Shown: one piece after another, positions 13,601 through 23,592 of the stretch | Numbering within the stretch: the stretch's first letter is position 1 | Layout: the number at the start of each line of letters is the position of its first letter | Assembly (NCBI RefSeq): GCF_028858725.1 | Contig: NC_084760.1 | Location: 62,749,867-62,813,866 of the forward strand | Direction: 5' to 3' | Length of the DNA: 64,000 bases | DNA from: Colius striatus | Taxonomy: Eukaryota; Chordata; Aves; Coliiformes; Coliidae | The notes under the pieces: generated by a model | Database searches by the model: none | The model's input: the letters and a program-made list of their open reading frames with translations, nothing else | What the model was told of the DNA's origin: nothing | Program-made: the position numbers and the translations under genes

Positions 13601-16600
13601 CTCAGCTGAAGGCATTTGCTTTGGCTTGAGGCAAGTGAGGGCTTCCCCACACCTGGGATTAGATGCTGGCTGTCAGATCTGACAGGAACATGGGGGAAAC
13701 CAAAACAGTTTTATGTAGACAGTGTGGCAACGGGAAATCTTGGTGTTTGGTCTGACCTGTGCCCCAGGTGTGATGAGTCACTGGTCTGTTGGAGAAGTTA
13801 GTTTTCCAGAGGGAGATCTGTGGGGCCAGCAGTGCAAGGCCAGTGGTAGGTGTAGTACCAAGTGAAGTGCTTTGCTGCTCGAAGACTGATCCCAACCACA
13901 CCGTGTACTTTGCTGTTGTGTCATTAGCTGGGGATTTTTAGCAAGCATGATTTCCATTTTGTTATTCCTTCAAAATAATAAATGGTGCTTCATCATAGAA
14001 AAAAAATCTTCGGACCTAAGAGCTTGATATAGGCAAAACAGGGATGAAAATCTTATCAGTGGGGCTCTTATGAGACTAAAGTAGAATATTTCCTTCTTCC
14101 AAAGGATACTACCTTTTGCACTATTCCTTTCTTTTATTTATCCTGTAAACATATTTACCCATTGTCATATTTTAGGTAGTTTTTGTTCATTACAATCACA
14201 ATATAATAGCTATCCTATCTTGTAGTATTGATGGACCAAAATAAATCTGGAATGAGAACATAGCTACTCATTATTTGTGTGGAAGACAAGATGCAGGAAG
14301 GTGTCCTTTCCAGGTGGCAAAGTCGTTTATCCCTCCACTATCATCTACAGCCACTAAACCCTCCACAAATTCTAGGAAAAGACTATGATTGAATATCTTG
14401 ATGTGAAAACAACTAAAGATCTGAATCCCACTTGTCACGTGGGAATGCCTTTTCCTGATCCCCCCCCTACCTGAGATCTCTATCTGCACCAAGCAAATGA
14501 GCTGACCTAAATTTAAAGCTTTTAGATTGCAGTTATTTTAATGGCAGCATATGCATGTAGAAGAGCTTCAGGAATAGGTGGAACATAAGAGTAGCCATGA
14601 GTTTTTCATCCTATTGTGCATCACACTGGGACTAACAAAATCAAATCAGTTTTTTTCTCCCAACCAAACCTACACATGTTTAAATACCTTCTAAGCCTGC
14701 AATGGAACAAATTGCACACTGACAAACTGTGTGCAGGTCTGTGAGACACACCTAGTTCATGAGAGGTTAGAGAGCCAAAAAGTCAAGAAAAACAAGGCAG
14801 TGCATGCCAGCCTTGTGAAGGGATTTAACTTCTACATTTTCCTTGCAAGCTCAGTCATGTCACAGACAGATACATTCCTCGCTGTGCTCATTATTTATCA
14901 AAAAAGTCTTTCTGTCTTTGTAAAGGTTCTATCATGTTATAAGCTTGAGACTTCTATTTGTTCCAGGTGCCAGAATATCACAGAGCTACAGATTGCATCT
15001 CTGTTTTTCATCCTAAACTCCATGCATTTCAAGTCAGTGTCCTAATGAACTAGATTTTTTTTCCTAGAGCATTGTATTTATTTGAGCTAAATATGCTTGA
15101 AAAGCAAAAGACTTCTCATAAAGTCTAGTTGAGTGTCATATTGTTAAGGCAGAAGATATGAACTCTTGGAGAAGATAACAGAGCATATAAACTCCTCATG
15201 TTCTCACTTTCCACAGGGTTCATAAACTTTGCAAAAGACCAAGGTTGCACAGATGCTTTCACAGAAGGTAACTGCACCAGTGGAGTTGCTCTATTGGCTT
15301 TCAGGAAAAAAAGAGAAAGAATTGTACAGGCCTCTTTTCTTCCCTGGGAGGTGTTAACTCTGCCAGTTTAAGCAGCTACTCCAAACTCCACTGGTGTAAC
15401 CAATGAAACTTTTGACTTTCTTCCCTTCCAATCCAACCAACATCAATGATGTCAGGCTTTTATCTTCTGTGTATATACGTATCTTAGGCCAAACAGCAGA
15501 TGTTCCAGGGGAACTACAAACAACACTGCACATGGAGAATTTGATTTTAATACACACATTATATTGAACAACTCACAAGAATGTTATAATTATATCTAAC
15601 TATAATAGAATGAAGATATCTGTAGTGGACTGAGATAGCAACATTGTTCAAGTCACTTTAAGAACATACACTGACAGTGCTGGGATACACATGTATTTCA
15701 CATGAAACAGTAAAACTATTGCTGCAAGAAGACTGAATTTCAAGACCTACACAGGCTGTGGCAGATTAGGCAGAGAAGCTGAGAATAGAGCCTAGAGGAA
15801 ACAAGAGGAAAACTGTGGAGGGGATGGAAAAAAAAGACAGTTATTCTCAGAGAAGATGTAAAATACTTCTTCTGTTTACATCACATCTTTTGTCTCTATG
15901 CTCAGGAAGGCATGTAATTACATTTTGTTTATCTAGCACTGTGTGTAGCTTGGCACATGACAAAGTTAAACATCCCACAGAACATGATGCTGAATGCTTT
16001 TTTTCTATGACCTTTCTGGAGTATTGTAGATAAATGTAATCCCAGAATTATGAAAACCCCATGTTTCAGCATCGAGTCAGGTAGAACCAGGATCAACACA
16101 AGACCTGAATGATCACAAGCGAGATGCTGTCTTACAGCCTGGTGTTTTGGGATCAGCATCAGGCACCTGCACCTTGTGTGAGGAAAGTCAGAATCTCAGG
16201 AAGAAAAATCCCAACACCACATCAACTAAGAACAGAACTATAGGACAGGAAAAGGTAGGACAGGAATAGATCTAAATACATCCACCACGGGAGAGAAGAT
16301 GTCTGAAGAAACGGGCTGGAAATGATTAGGACAGTGACATGTGTTTGCATCTGTAACGGTCAGGTCTACAGATCTCTTATGGGTCAGGGGTAACCCCGCC
16401 TTGCAATGGCAGAGATTCCTCTTGTAATAGTGTGATCTTGCAGGAGCAGAAGCCTGGCAACATAAACCACTATCACTTGGCTTATGCACACATTTTTTAC
16501 AAACAGGCTTTACATACTGTCCCATTGGCTAAATGACTCCATTGCCCCAGTCATATCTGCCTTTTCCACCTGGAAATTTTGTTCAGGAGGGTTTCTTAGG

Positions 16601-18271
16601 TTTCATGGGTGTTTAGGAAGCTTGAAGAGGTCAAATGATAGACACATGCCCATTGAGAGCACAGTGCTGCCATGCAGCACGTGCACAGCACTTCTGATGC
16701 TTTCAGAAGCATCAGCTGACTCTCCAGTGCACACATTGGAGAATATTCTGCATGTGTGTACTAAGTCCAACATTTCTGTGCTAGAAGTGTTAGATTTATT
16801 GTGGATGTGATCCATGGCAACCCCAGACATTGCAGAATAGTCTACATAGATGATGATCTCACTGCTTTGCCTGTAGATGCTGTTCAGTGTGAGGCTGAGC
16901 TGCAGAAATTAAACAAGTAAGAGGCAGGATAAGGGAGGGAGTGAAATGTCAAATAGCTTTGTAGGATCTTGTCCCAGAGCCCTATGTTCATGGAGGCCTG
17001 CTACAACTAACTCATTAGTGCTGAATTCTGTGCATAGAAGGTAAAGTTTGACTGTCTATGATAAACTTTCATGATCAATGACAAGCTGTAATAAATTTTC
17101 CCTGAGATTTTTTTCTGCAAGTGCTTTTATGCTCATTTTCAACAAGAGCACCTGAGCTTCTGAGATTTAATGTTCTTCTGTTTAATTTGAATTAGCATAA
17201 ATTGTAAGAGTGCTTGAACTTTCCTCCTGTCTGCAGCTAATAGTCCATCACTCACAACAACTTGGCCAATAGCAGATATATATGGGAAACAAACAAACAA
17301 AACAAAACAAAACAAGAAAGAGAGAAAGAAAGAAACAGGGCACATCCTTCTCTTGGCCTATTCTCCCAGACTCAGTGGTTTCCACCTTTTCAAGCTGAAG
17401 GTTGAACCTGGGTCAACATGTTTAATATCAGACTTAACCAAAACTCAGTACAAACAAGAAATCCTTTCATCTTTTAAAGCTTTCTTTCATAATCACAAGG
17501 AGACTCTTTCACACGACCCACCTATTGGAGCTGTTTCAGGGCAGCATTTTGCAGTCTGACACTCCCTGGGAATATCTTCCTACCATCTTACATTTTTATC
17601 GCCCCATTTCTTGCTGGCACTCAGGACTGGTTTATCACACTAATGCCAGGCTTAGCCACGCAAGTTGCTGCTTGGACATTTGATCAGCGGTAGCTGTTAA
17701 GTTATGGAAAACAGTGATTAGTGAGAAGAGGTTACTAGCTTCTTTTAAGATGGCAAGAAAATCTTAAATGTTGGAATATTTTACACACTGCTACGTTACC
17801 ATGTGTGGGGTTTTTTGTACTATGCAACCCACTGCCTAAAGCAACCGAATTTCTTTCTACACAGGGGTGAAGGCATTTTTCCTTTCATCCTGTTAGTCAA
17901 AAGCCTTAACATATTTCGGTGGCAGTCCCTATAGACCATAATTTCATCTATCAATGCCAGATATTAGGTGGTATGTTTAGGAGAGTAGGTAGAAGATGAT
18001 CTCAGAGATGTGACTCTCTGCTTTCAGAAACTGCTCCCCACCACCCTTGCAGGCGCTTACCGTAACCCATGAGGGACTCGCAGGTCCATTCCCCACCCTC
18101 CTGAAGCCTCGTGCAGCTCTGCCATAACGACGCTTGGTGTACGTAGGGCAAGGTCTGCGACTCCAGCCAGCCCCAGCCTGCCAGTGCAATGATACCAAAG
18201 ATGACGCCTATGCCCAGGAGCAGGGGTAGGATCCATCTGCACCGTGTGTAGTCGAGGCCGTACTTCACCAT
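1454..18271 (-). CDS. PERP-like tetraspan membrane protein (tandem paralog of PERP), complete three-exon gene
   Basis: The CDS is join(1454-1668, 2358-2501, 18061-18271) on the minus strand, 570 nt and 189 residues. Both introns are GT-AG and phase 1. The protein has the PERP/claudin-PMP22 plan: TM1 about residues 14-32; a first extracellular loop with W35, L49-W50 and the cysteine pair C53/C64; TM2 about 75-98; TM3 about 110-130; a conserved SWAYGFGW segment before TM4; and a [11 protein letters not shown] motif into the cytosolic tail. PERP-family proteins act in desmosomes and stratified epithelia and in p53/p63-driven apoptosis; that role is family knowledge, not shown here. It lies head-to-tail downstream of PERP. 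Unlike PERP it has Tyr at positions 4 and 8 (Cys in PERP), GWGW instead of GRGW at 32-35, no CpG island, and a 15.6-kb first intron. It is clearly not a pseudogene, as all three exons are open and spliceable. Orthology assignment between the two copies is inferred. Confidence 0.9.
1926..2328 (+). mobile_element. CR1 LINE 3' fragment in intron 2 of the PERP-like gene
   Basis: Decayed C-terminal end of the CR1 reverse transcriptase ORF ([11 protein letters not shown]-like start) runs into the CR1 3' end with repeated ATTCTATGATTCTGTA. It is antisense to the host gene and accounts for more than half of this 689-bp intron. Confidence 0.85.
2358..2501 (-). CDS. PERP-like coding exon 2
   Basis: This 144-nt exon is bounded by acceptor TTTCAG|CT and donor G|GTAAGG. 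It encodes the [14 protein letters not shown] segment (end of loop 1 and TM2) and the start of TM3. By eye it is the most conserved exon between the two paralogs, with about 8 amino-acid differences in 47. Confidence 0.92.
3835..4067 (+). mobile_element. CR1 LINE 3'-end fragment
   Basis: The sequence resembles the [12 protein letters not shown]...[11 protein letters not shown] end of the CR1 ORF, followed by the GTTGGACCAGGTGGTC tail. It ends in ATTTTGTGATTCTATGA. It is plus-oriented and strongly 5'-truncated. Confidence 0.85.
6310..6550 (+). mobile_element. CR1 LINE 3'-end fragment
   Basis: It starts at the GGAACACAAAAAGTTCCAC segment, contains GCACAGGCTGCCCAGAGG, and ends with the double ATTCTATG unit. 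It is close in sequence to the 3' part of the CR1 at 26.1-27.0 kb, so the same or a nearby subfamily. Confidence 0.88.
10424..11925 (-). mobile_element. CR1 LINE, 1.5 kb, with broken reverse transcriptase
   Basis: The minus-strand CR1 covers the RT domain from the fingers ([35 protein letters not shown]) through palm motifs [13 protein letters not shown] and the catalytic FADDTKLGG (YxDD-equivalent). It then runs to the C-terminal [11 protein letters not shown]-type region, with the 3' end at 10424. The reading frame is interrupted by frameshifts and stops, so it is a dead copy. It is 5'-truncated near 11925 and lies in sense orientation in the PERP-like first intron. It is the only copy here retaining fingers and palm. 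Confidence 0.92.
11204..11476 (-). pseudogene. CR1 reverse transcriptase, catalytic palm remnant
   Basis: The open stretch contains [33 protein letters not shown] and FADDTKLGG, which are RT motifs around the catalytic aspartates. It is separated by breaks from the flanking RT pieces of the same element. Confidence 0.88.
11547..11984 (-). pseudogene. CR1 reverse transcriptase, fingers-region remnant
   Basis: A 145-codon open stretch whose middle and end read as CR1 RT fingers ([18 protein letters not shown], then [16 protein letters not shown]). Its first 20 or so codons lie outside the recognisable repeat. It belongs to the 10424-11925 CR1 and is not a host gene. Confidence 0.85.
13181..13506 (-). 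mobile_element. CR1 LINE 3' fragment
   Basis: Read on the minus strand it has the CR1 C-terminal RT region and 3' end. On the plus strand it begins with repeated ACAGAATT/ACGGAATC units, then TTGGAAGGGACC and the GGGCAGCCTGTTC segment. A duplicated CTCC-TTCTCCAGAGAAGGAGA stretch makes a small local hairpin. Confidence 0.85.
17288..17336. repeat. A-rich simple repeat, (AAAC/AAAAC)n then (GAAA)n
   Basis: A run of AAAC and AAAAC units passes into GAAAGAGA/GAAA units. It is low complexity with no coding potential. Confidence 0.9.
18061..18271 (-). CDS. PERP-like coding exon 1
   Basis: The ATG is at 18271-18269 and the exon encodes residues 1-70 plus one base of codon 71. The donor G|GTAAGC follows position 18061. 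It covers the N-terminus, TM1 and the W-LW-C-C extracellular loop. The start is chosen because it aligns residue for residue with the start of the neighbouring PERP (both M-V-x-x-G-L) and exon lengths are equal at 211 nt. Confidence 0.92.
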
Positions 18272-18420
18272 CTTCCAGGGCAGGGGGAGGCTGGTGGGAC
18301 AAGGATGGCTGTCTTCAACACAGGTTCAGTAACACGAAGCAATGGGTGCTTCTGCAAAGCTCCTGGGAAGTGAATGCCAGCACCTAGGGGTGAGCGCGTG
18401 TGCAGATGCTTGAGAAAAGC

Positions 18421-18427
18421 TTTTTAA
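18421..18427 (-). promoter_or_regulatory. TATA-like TTAAAAA upstream of the PERP-like gene
   Basis: On the coding strand ATTAAAAAGC lies about 150 nt upstream of the ATG. The paralog PERP has a similar CTTAAAAACG about 100 nt upstream of its ATG. The position would put a start site near 18390. This is suggestive only; an upstream non-coding exon is not excluded. Confidence 0.35.
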
Positions 18428-18443
18428 TCAGGAAAGACACAGC

Positions 18444-18497
18444 AGGGAGGGAGGGAGGGAGAAAGGGAGGGAGTGAAGAATGAAGGGAGGGAGGGAG
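18444..18497. repeat. (GGGA)n purine tract upstream of the PERP-like gene
   Basis: An imperfect GGGA/GGGAGGGA run gives a TCCC pyrimidine tract on the coding strand. It sits immediately upstream of the TATA-like sequence, where such tracts can adopt non-B structure. Confidence 0.9.
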
Positions 18498-19251
18498 CTC
18501 CACCTAGTTTCAGATGAGTAAGAGCTCCCACTGAGCAATAACCAGTTGAGCTGGAGAAGAATCTTTGGGGTTGGGTTTATCTGTGGGATCCTCTCTGCCT
18601 TGCTGACTAGGTAACAAATCAGGTGCTCTTTACCCTCAGCATTTAACACTTTCCTTCCTGCACTTCCCACCAGCAGGAGCATCTTGCAGCTGTGTTTACA
18701 CTTTTCTGTCTCCTAAGGGATTTGCATTATGGCAGGTGAAAACAGGACACATGGCAGGGAATTATTTGCATTAGAAGGTGGTTGCTTCTGAAACTTGCCA
18801 CCTGAAGGCTGAAATCTGTCTTTCTTGGACTCCATTTAAAAGTACAATGTTAGTTATTTTTTTATAGTTAAAACATTCCCCTGCCTGCTATAAAGCTAAG
18901 ACAATGAAGAACATGTGAATGCCCTCCCTCGTCCTTTTGGAACATAGCTGCAGGGGGAAAAAATAGTATGGTCGAGATAGGAGAACAGAAACTGAGCTTT
19001 AATTCGAGCGTGCCATAGGAGCACTCCCTGTGTAGCTCTGGCTGTACATAAACTGCCCATGGCCTGTCAGAGCCTGTCTGCAATATGCTGTGAGAGCAAT
19101 GCAGAGATGAGGCCCAGGAGGATACCTAGCCCAGCGCCAGGCAGAGCTTTCTGTCTGTCAGCTTGAAACCTATAGAGCCATGTTGGTAGCACCTTCCCTT
19201 TGAACTAACATATGCTACAGCGTAGTATTTTGTAGGTCCCAGACACATTTA

Positions 19252-19472
19252 GAATCATAGAATTGTTCGGTTGGAAAAGACCTTGAAGATCACTAAGAGC
19301 AACCACTAACCTAACACTGCCAAGCTCACCAGTAAACCATGTCCCTCAGCACCTCATCTGCACAGCTTTTCAATATCTCCAAGGATGGTGACTCCATGAT
19401 CTCCCTGGGCAGCCTGTTCCAATGTCTAACAACTGGAAAAGGCTGCCCAGGGAGGTGGTAGAGTCACTGTCT
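19252..19472 (-). mobile_element. CR1 LINE 3' fragment with inverted end
   Basis: Positions 19252-19430 are minus-strand CR1 3' end (plus strand AGAATCATAGAATTGTTCGG, then the GGGCAGCCTGTTCC segment). Positions 19435-19472 are the same segment in the opposite orientation (GGCTGCCCAGGGAGGTGGTA). The two arms form an inverted repeat of about 34 bp. The fragment as a whole is a fold-back. Confidence 0.82.
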
Positions 19473-22291
19473 CAGCTGCACCCTTTGCAGATCAGAGCTG
19501 GTTTCTGCGAAACATGGTTAAGCTCAGAGGGTGTAAAGTTTCCTTAGCTACCCTGGTGGATTTCATTGGGTGGGGCTGCACCAAGTAGCTACCTCATTTA
19601 CTCACAGGGATTTCCTGTGGTATGGAAGCTTTCTTGGTGAAATGTGACACCCATACTGAACCACAAACTTCCCAGTATTTCACTTAATTAATATTAATAA
19701 ATCGTTAATGAGCTAAATAAAATAAATTAATAAATTACATTGAATTGATACACTGTACAAGGGAGAACCTGAAGAGGCCTTGAGCTTGGAACATCCACAG
19801 CAATGAGATGCAGTACTATAAAGAGATAGTAGCTTCCTAACAAAAGCAATTTAAATGGATTAGTGTGACACTGTGCCTTATCGCTAGTCAGAGATAGTTT
19901 ATTAGCCTGGCAGTAGATTAGCAGTGTTGTGGCTGCTTTGCCTCTCTTTCTCTAGCTGGTGGAATTCTGGCTGGCTAAAGCCTCCTGCCAGTGGCTTCCC
20001 CATCGTACAGACACAGCCCAATATCCCTGCAGTTGCGAGGTCCATCAGTGGCCTTCAATAAGTCTCTATGAGAACATGAGACTTTTTTAAAGATTTGGCC
20101 ATTGTATTTGAATGTTGCTGAAAGCAAAAGCCAACTATGAAGACACTTCATTTGCTCTTTTAGGTTGGAAATAGGGGACAATCTCAAGCATTTTTTGTAA
20201 AGTACACTTCAGGAAACCACCATTTTCTTAGAATATTGTGTATCTTCCTTTGTAGTCCATATTTCTGCTATTCACAAATCCAGATATCGTTAAGTATAAT
20301 GTTTAAAATGTGATTTACCAGTTCTGTAACACTGAAATGTATCAATTATTCACAATTACAAAAAATATTTACATTAAAAGTAATCTCATCTGAAGCTCAC
20401 CCTTTGTGCAATATCCTGGCACCTGTAAGCTGTCCAGCTCTGTTTTACGTATGCTCTTTCTATTGTCACTGCTGAAATGGGCACAATAAACTCCAAAAGA
20501 TTGAGCAATCATATATTTGGATATTAAATGGCTTCTAAAAGATGACTTCAGAAACACTCACGTTTGTGGCATTAGAGTGTAGCCAAGCCCTCACTCAGCT
20601 GCTTAAATCCAGTCTCTTGTCAAGTTTCAATCCTTCATAAGGTTACAGTTTGCTGAATACTCATCCTTTGTTTTTTTCTTTTCTCAGAGAAAATAGCCAA
20701 ATCAAGTTAAAGCAATTTGGTAGCTGAAATCCAATATGAAGTCAGACATTTTCAAGTATTTAACAGCCAATATTTGTTGAGGAATAAATCCTCTTCCCTG
20801 CTTTTTGAATGCTCAGACATGTTTCAGGTAGGCATTTATGACTGAAGGACTTGTCATCTGTTTTTGTTACGACTCACCTGTGGATGAATGCCTATTGTCA
20901 CAAATGTTAGCATTTGTGAGATGATAGCACAGAACACATTATCACGCTGTTAAGGGAAGATGAGTAGTGTCCAGTCACCATGGGTGTTTCAGCGTCGTAC
21001 CCATCTTTGTCACCCTTAAATAACTTAGAACTACAGGCAGTCTTCATGTTCAGTATAAGGGCCATTTGTGACATCTGGAAGAGCAGAGAGTGAGATGTAT
21101 TCAAATGTGACAGAATGAAGTATTTTGTGTAATTCTGATACTCCCGTGGCAAACAGGAGGAAATGGCTGGAAACGTTTATTGAGGAGCCTATAATTTGAA
21201 GCAATGGCTTACCTTCAGTGTATTTTGTTTTTTGTAGTGTACACGCTGGGTGTTTACAAGAAAGCAAATGCTTTTTCTTCATTTCCAGTGTCTTTGAATA
21301 GTCCCTCCTGGTTAACACCAACATCATCTATTGAAAATCAAGCTGTATTGTCAATGTTAAAACTGTTAGGCCATAGTGCAATTTCTGCATCTGAAAATAT
21401 TCCTCCTGAACCGGTTTTACAATATTAGAGGTAAAAATAAAAATATGTCCTTTTCAGCCAAGACACAAATTGTTTTCTTAGAGGAAGAAGCAGCTAAAAA
21501 ATGATAGGCAGCACATTTTCATCCACCTTTAGTCTGCCAATCTGGTCAGTTGAGCTGTATAAATGCCTGGATTGACATGGGCTGACCAGCCATGGTGTAT
21601 GTGCATGGCTTTTGCAGCAAGCACATTTTCATTCTCTGATATTCATCCCGCTTATGAACAAGAAGCCTCAGAGTTTGGTTTTTAAAAGCTTTGCTAAGAT
21701 TGTTTTATGATCCATTCTCTTATAGGGCATCTTACATCTCACGAGTCACACTGAGCAACTAATAAACATTTTCTATATGAGTTATCATTAATCTTGTGCC
21801 TTTTATTATCTTTATTAATCCATTTACAACAATAGGTCCCTTTTTTCTGACAATGTCAATCTGCCATTTCCCTTTGGAGAGGGTTGCATCTTGCCTTGCA
21901 ACTGGAATATTACACTGCAGTTATTGTTATAACCACAGCCTATACAGTGATCCAATGCAAGTCAGCCAAATCCTACTTAGGATGAATTGTACCTTGTGTT
22001 CACTCTCCATGCCCTGCACCACCTAGGCACCGAGGCAATAATGTTCTCAATGTGATGAACATTTCATCCATAGTAAGCTCATGTACAAAAATACCTTTAG
22101 ACACCAAAAGTGTTCACAAGGTAACCCAAGCTGCAGTTCCTTTATGTTAATTAGAAATGTACTGGAAATGCACTTTGAACACAACCTGACTTTATTTAAC
22201 TGCAAAATAAGAACATCACTCTTAAACAATGGATCTAATTGAGATCTTGTAGTTTCATACACACTGGGCTTTTCTGAGGAACTCTCCTGCG

Positions 22292-22744
22292 ATGTCTCAA
22301 CACCGAGGCTCATCTATGACATTTGTGGTGACTTTGGAGTGGTTGGTGGTGGTGATGAATGGTGCTGAATCAAGTTGGAGGCCTGTGGCCAGTGAGAGTT
22401 GGGCAGAGAGGATCCTTCTGAGGTTCAACAAGGACAAGTACAGAGTCCTGCACCTGAGGAGGAACAACCCCATGCACCAGTACAGGTTGGGGGTTGACCT
22501 GCTGGAGAGCATCTCTGTAAAGAGAGACAGCATGAGTCAGCAACGTGCCATCATGGCCAAGAAGGCCAATGGTATCCTGGGATGCATCAAGAATTGTGTG
22601 GCCAGCAGGCCGAAGGACATTCTGCTCCCCCTCTACTCTGCCCCGGTGAGGCCTCATCTGGAGTCCTGTGTCCAGTTCTGGGCTCCCCAGCTCAAGGGGG
22701 ATGGTGAACTTCTGAGAGAGTCCAGCACAGGGCCACCAAGGTGA
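22292..22744 (+). pseudogene. CR1 reverse transcriptase C-terminal remnant
   Basis: A 150-codon open frame of CR1 RT ([41 protein letters not shown]). The catalytic aspartates are deleted, so it is not functional. Confidence 0.85.
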
Positions 22745-23133
22745 TCAGGGGACAGGGACATCTCTCCTATGAGGAAAGGCTGCAGGAACTGGGGCTGTTC
22801 CGCCTGGAGAAGAGGAGACCGAAGGGGAGTCTTACCAATATTTATAAATACTTAAAGGGCAGATGTCAAGAGGTTGAGGGTTTTTTTTGTAGTGCGCAGT
22901 GACAGGACAAGCAGTAACAGGTCCACTTGAACATGACAAGAAGCTTCTTTACTGTGAGGGTGCAGGAGCCCTGGCACAGGCTGCCCAGGGAGGCTGTGGA
23001 ATCTCTTTCTCTGAAGGATTTCAAAACCCACCTGGACACATTCCTATGTGATCTGATCGAGGTAGACCTGCTTGAGCAGGGGGATTGGACTAGATGATCT
23101 CTAGAGGTCCCTTCCAACTCCTACCATTCTGTG
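22340..23133 (+). mobile_element. CR1 LINE, internally deleted
   Basis: It starts in the RT region coding SSWRPVAS, then jumps near 22390 to the AERILLRFNKDKYRVLHL region. It therefore lacks the SGVPQGS and FADD catalytic part. The rest runs through [11 protein letters not shown] and the 3' end, finishing ACCATTCTGTG. Several frame breaks occur after 22744. Confidence 0.88.
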
Positions 23134-23532
23134 GTGCTCAGTCCTCCTCCCATGTGTCTGGGAAAGCCTTCCTCTAACTGCCTCATACAGCACAGGAAAG
23201 ATCTGCAGAGGCTTGAGATGTCCTCTGTTGGTTGGCCACTGAGCTTGGAGGAAAATTTCCATGGGGTTTTGTGAAGTCTTTTATCAAGAGCCATCCAGGA
23301 CCAGCTTGCTGTGAGACCTCCAAAGCGTGCAGCACTTGCTGATTCTTGTCAGTAAAGCAGGCCTGACTCGATGAGACGAATGTTTAGGCTTAAAAGGTAT
23401 TTTCTTCCTCTTCTTAGAGAGGCTACATGTGCAAAACCAGAAGTTTATCACAAGAGCAACTTTTAACAGCTGAGGCACAAACATGAGACTACATCCAGGG
23501 TTATTTATGTGAGCAATTCAAGACCATATTAG

Positions 23533-23592
23533 GAAAACACAAATTGGGAAAAGACAAAATTGAGAAAAGATAAAATTGGGAAAACACAAAAG
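23533..23592. repeat. Short tandem repeat, 15-16 bp unit, about 3.7 copies
   Basis: Successive units of the form GAAAACACAAATTGG / GAAAAGACAAAATTGA / GAAAAGATAAAATTGG / GAAAACACAAAAG. It is a small A-rich minisatellite with point differences between units. Confidence 0.85.

Larger units (their letters stand above)
2502..18060 (-). other. Intron 1 of the PERP-like gene (15.6 kb)
   Basis: This GT-AG intron holds four CR1 copies (3835-4067, 6310-6550, 10424-11925, 13181-13506). Outside them (2520-3830, 4070-6305, 6552-10420, 11930-13180 and 13510-18060) I see only unremarkable AT-rich sequence with short chance open frames and a simple repeat at 17288-17336. Confidence 0.85.
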
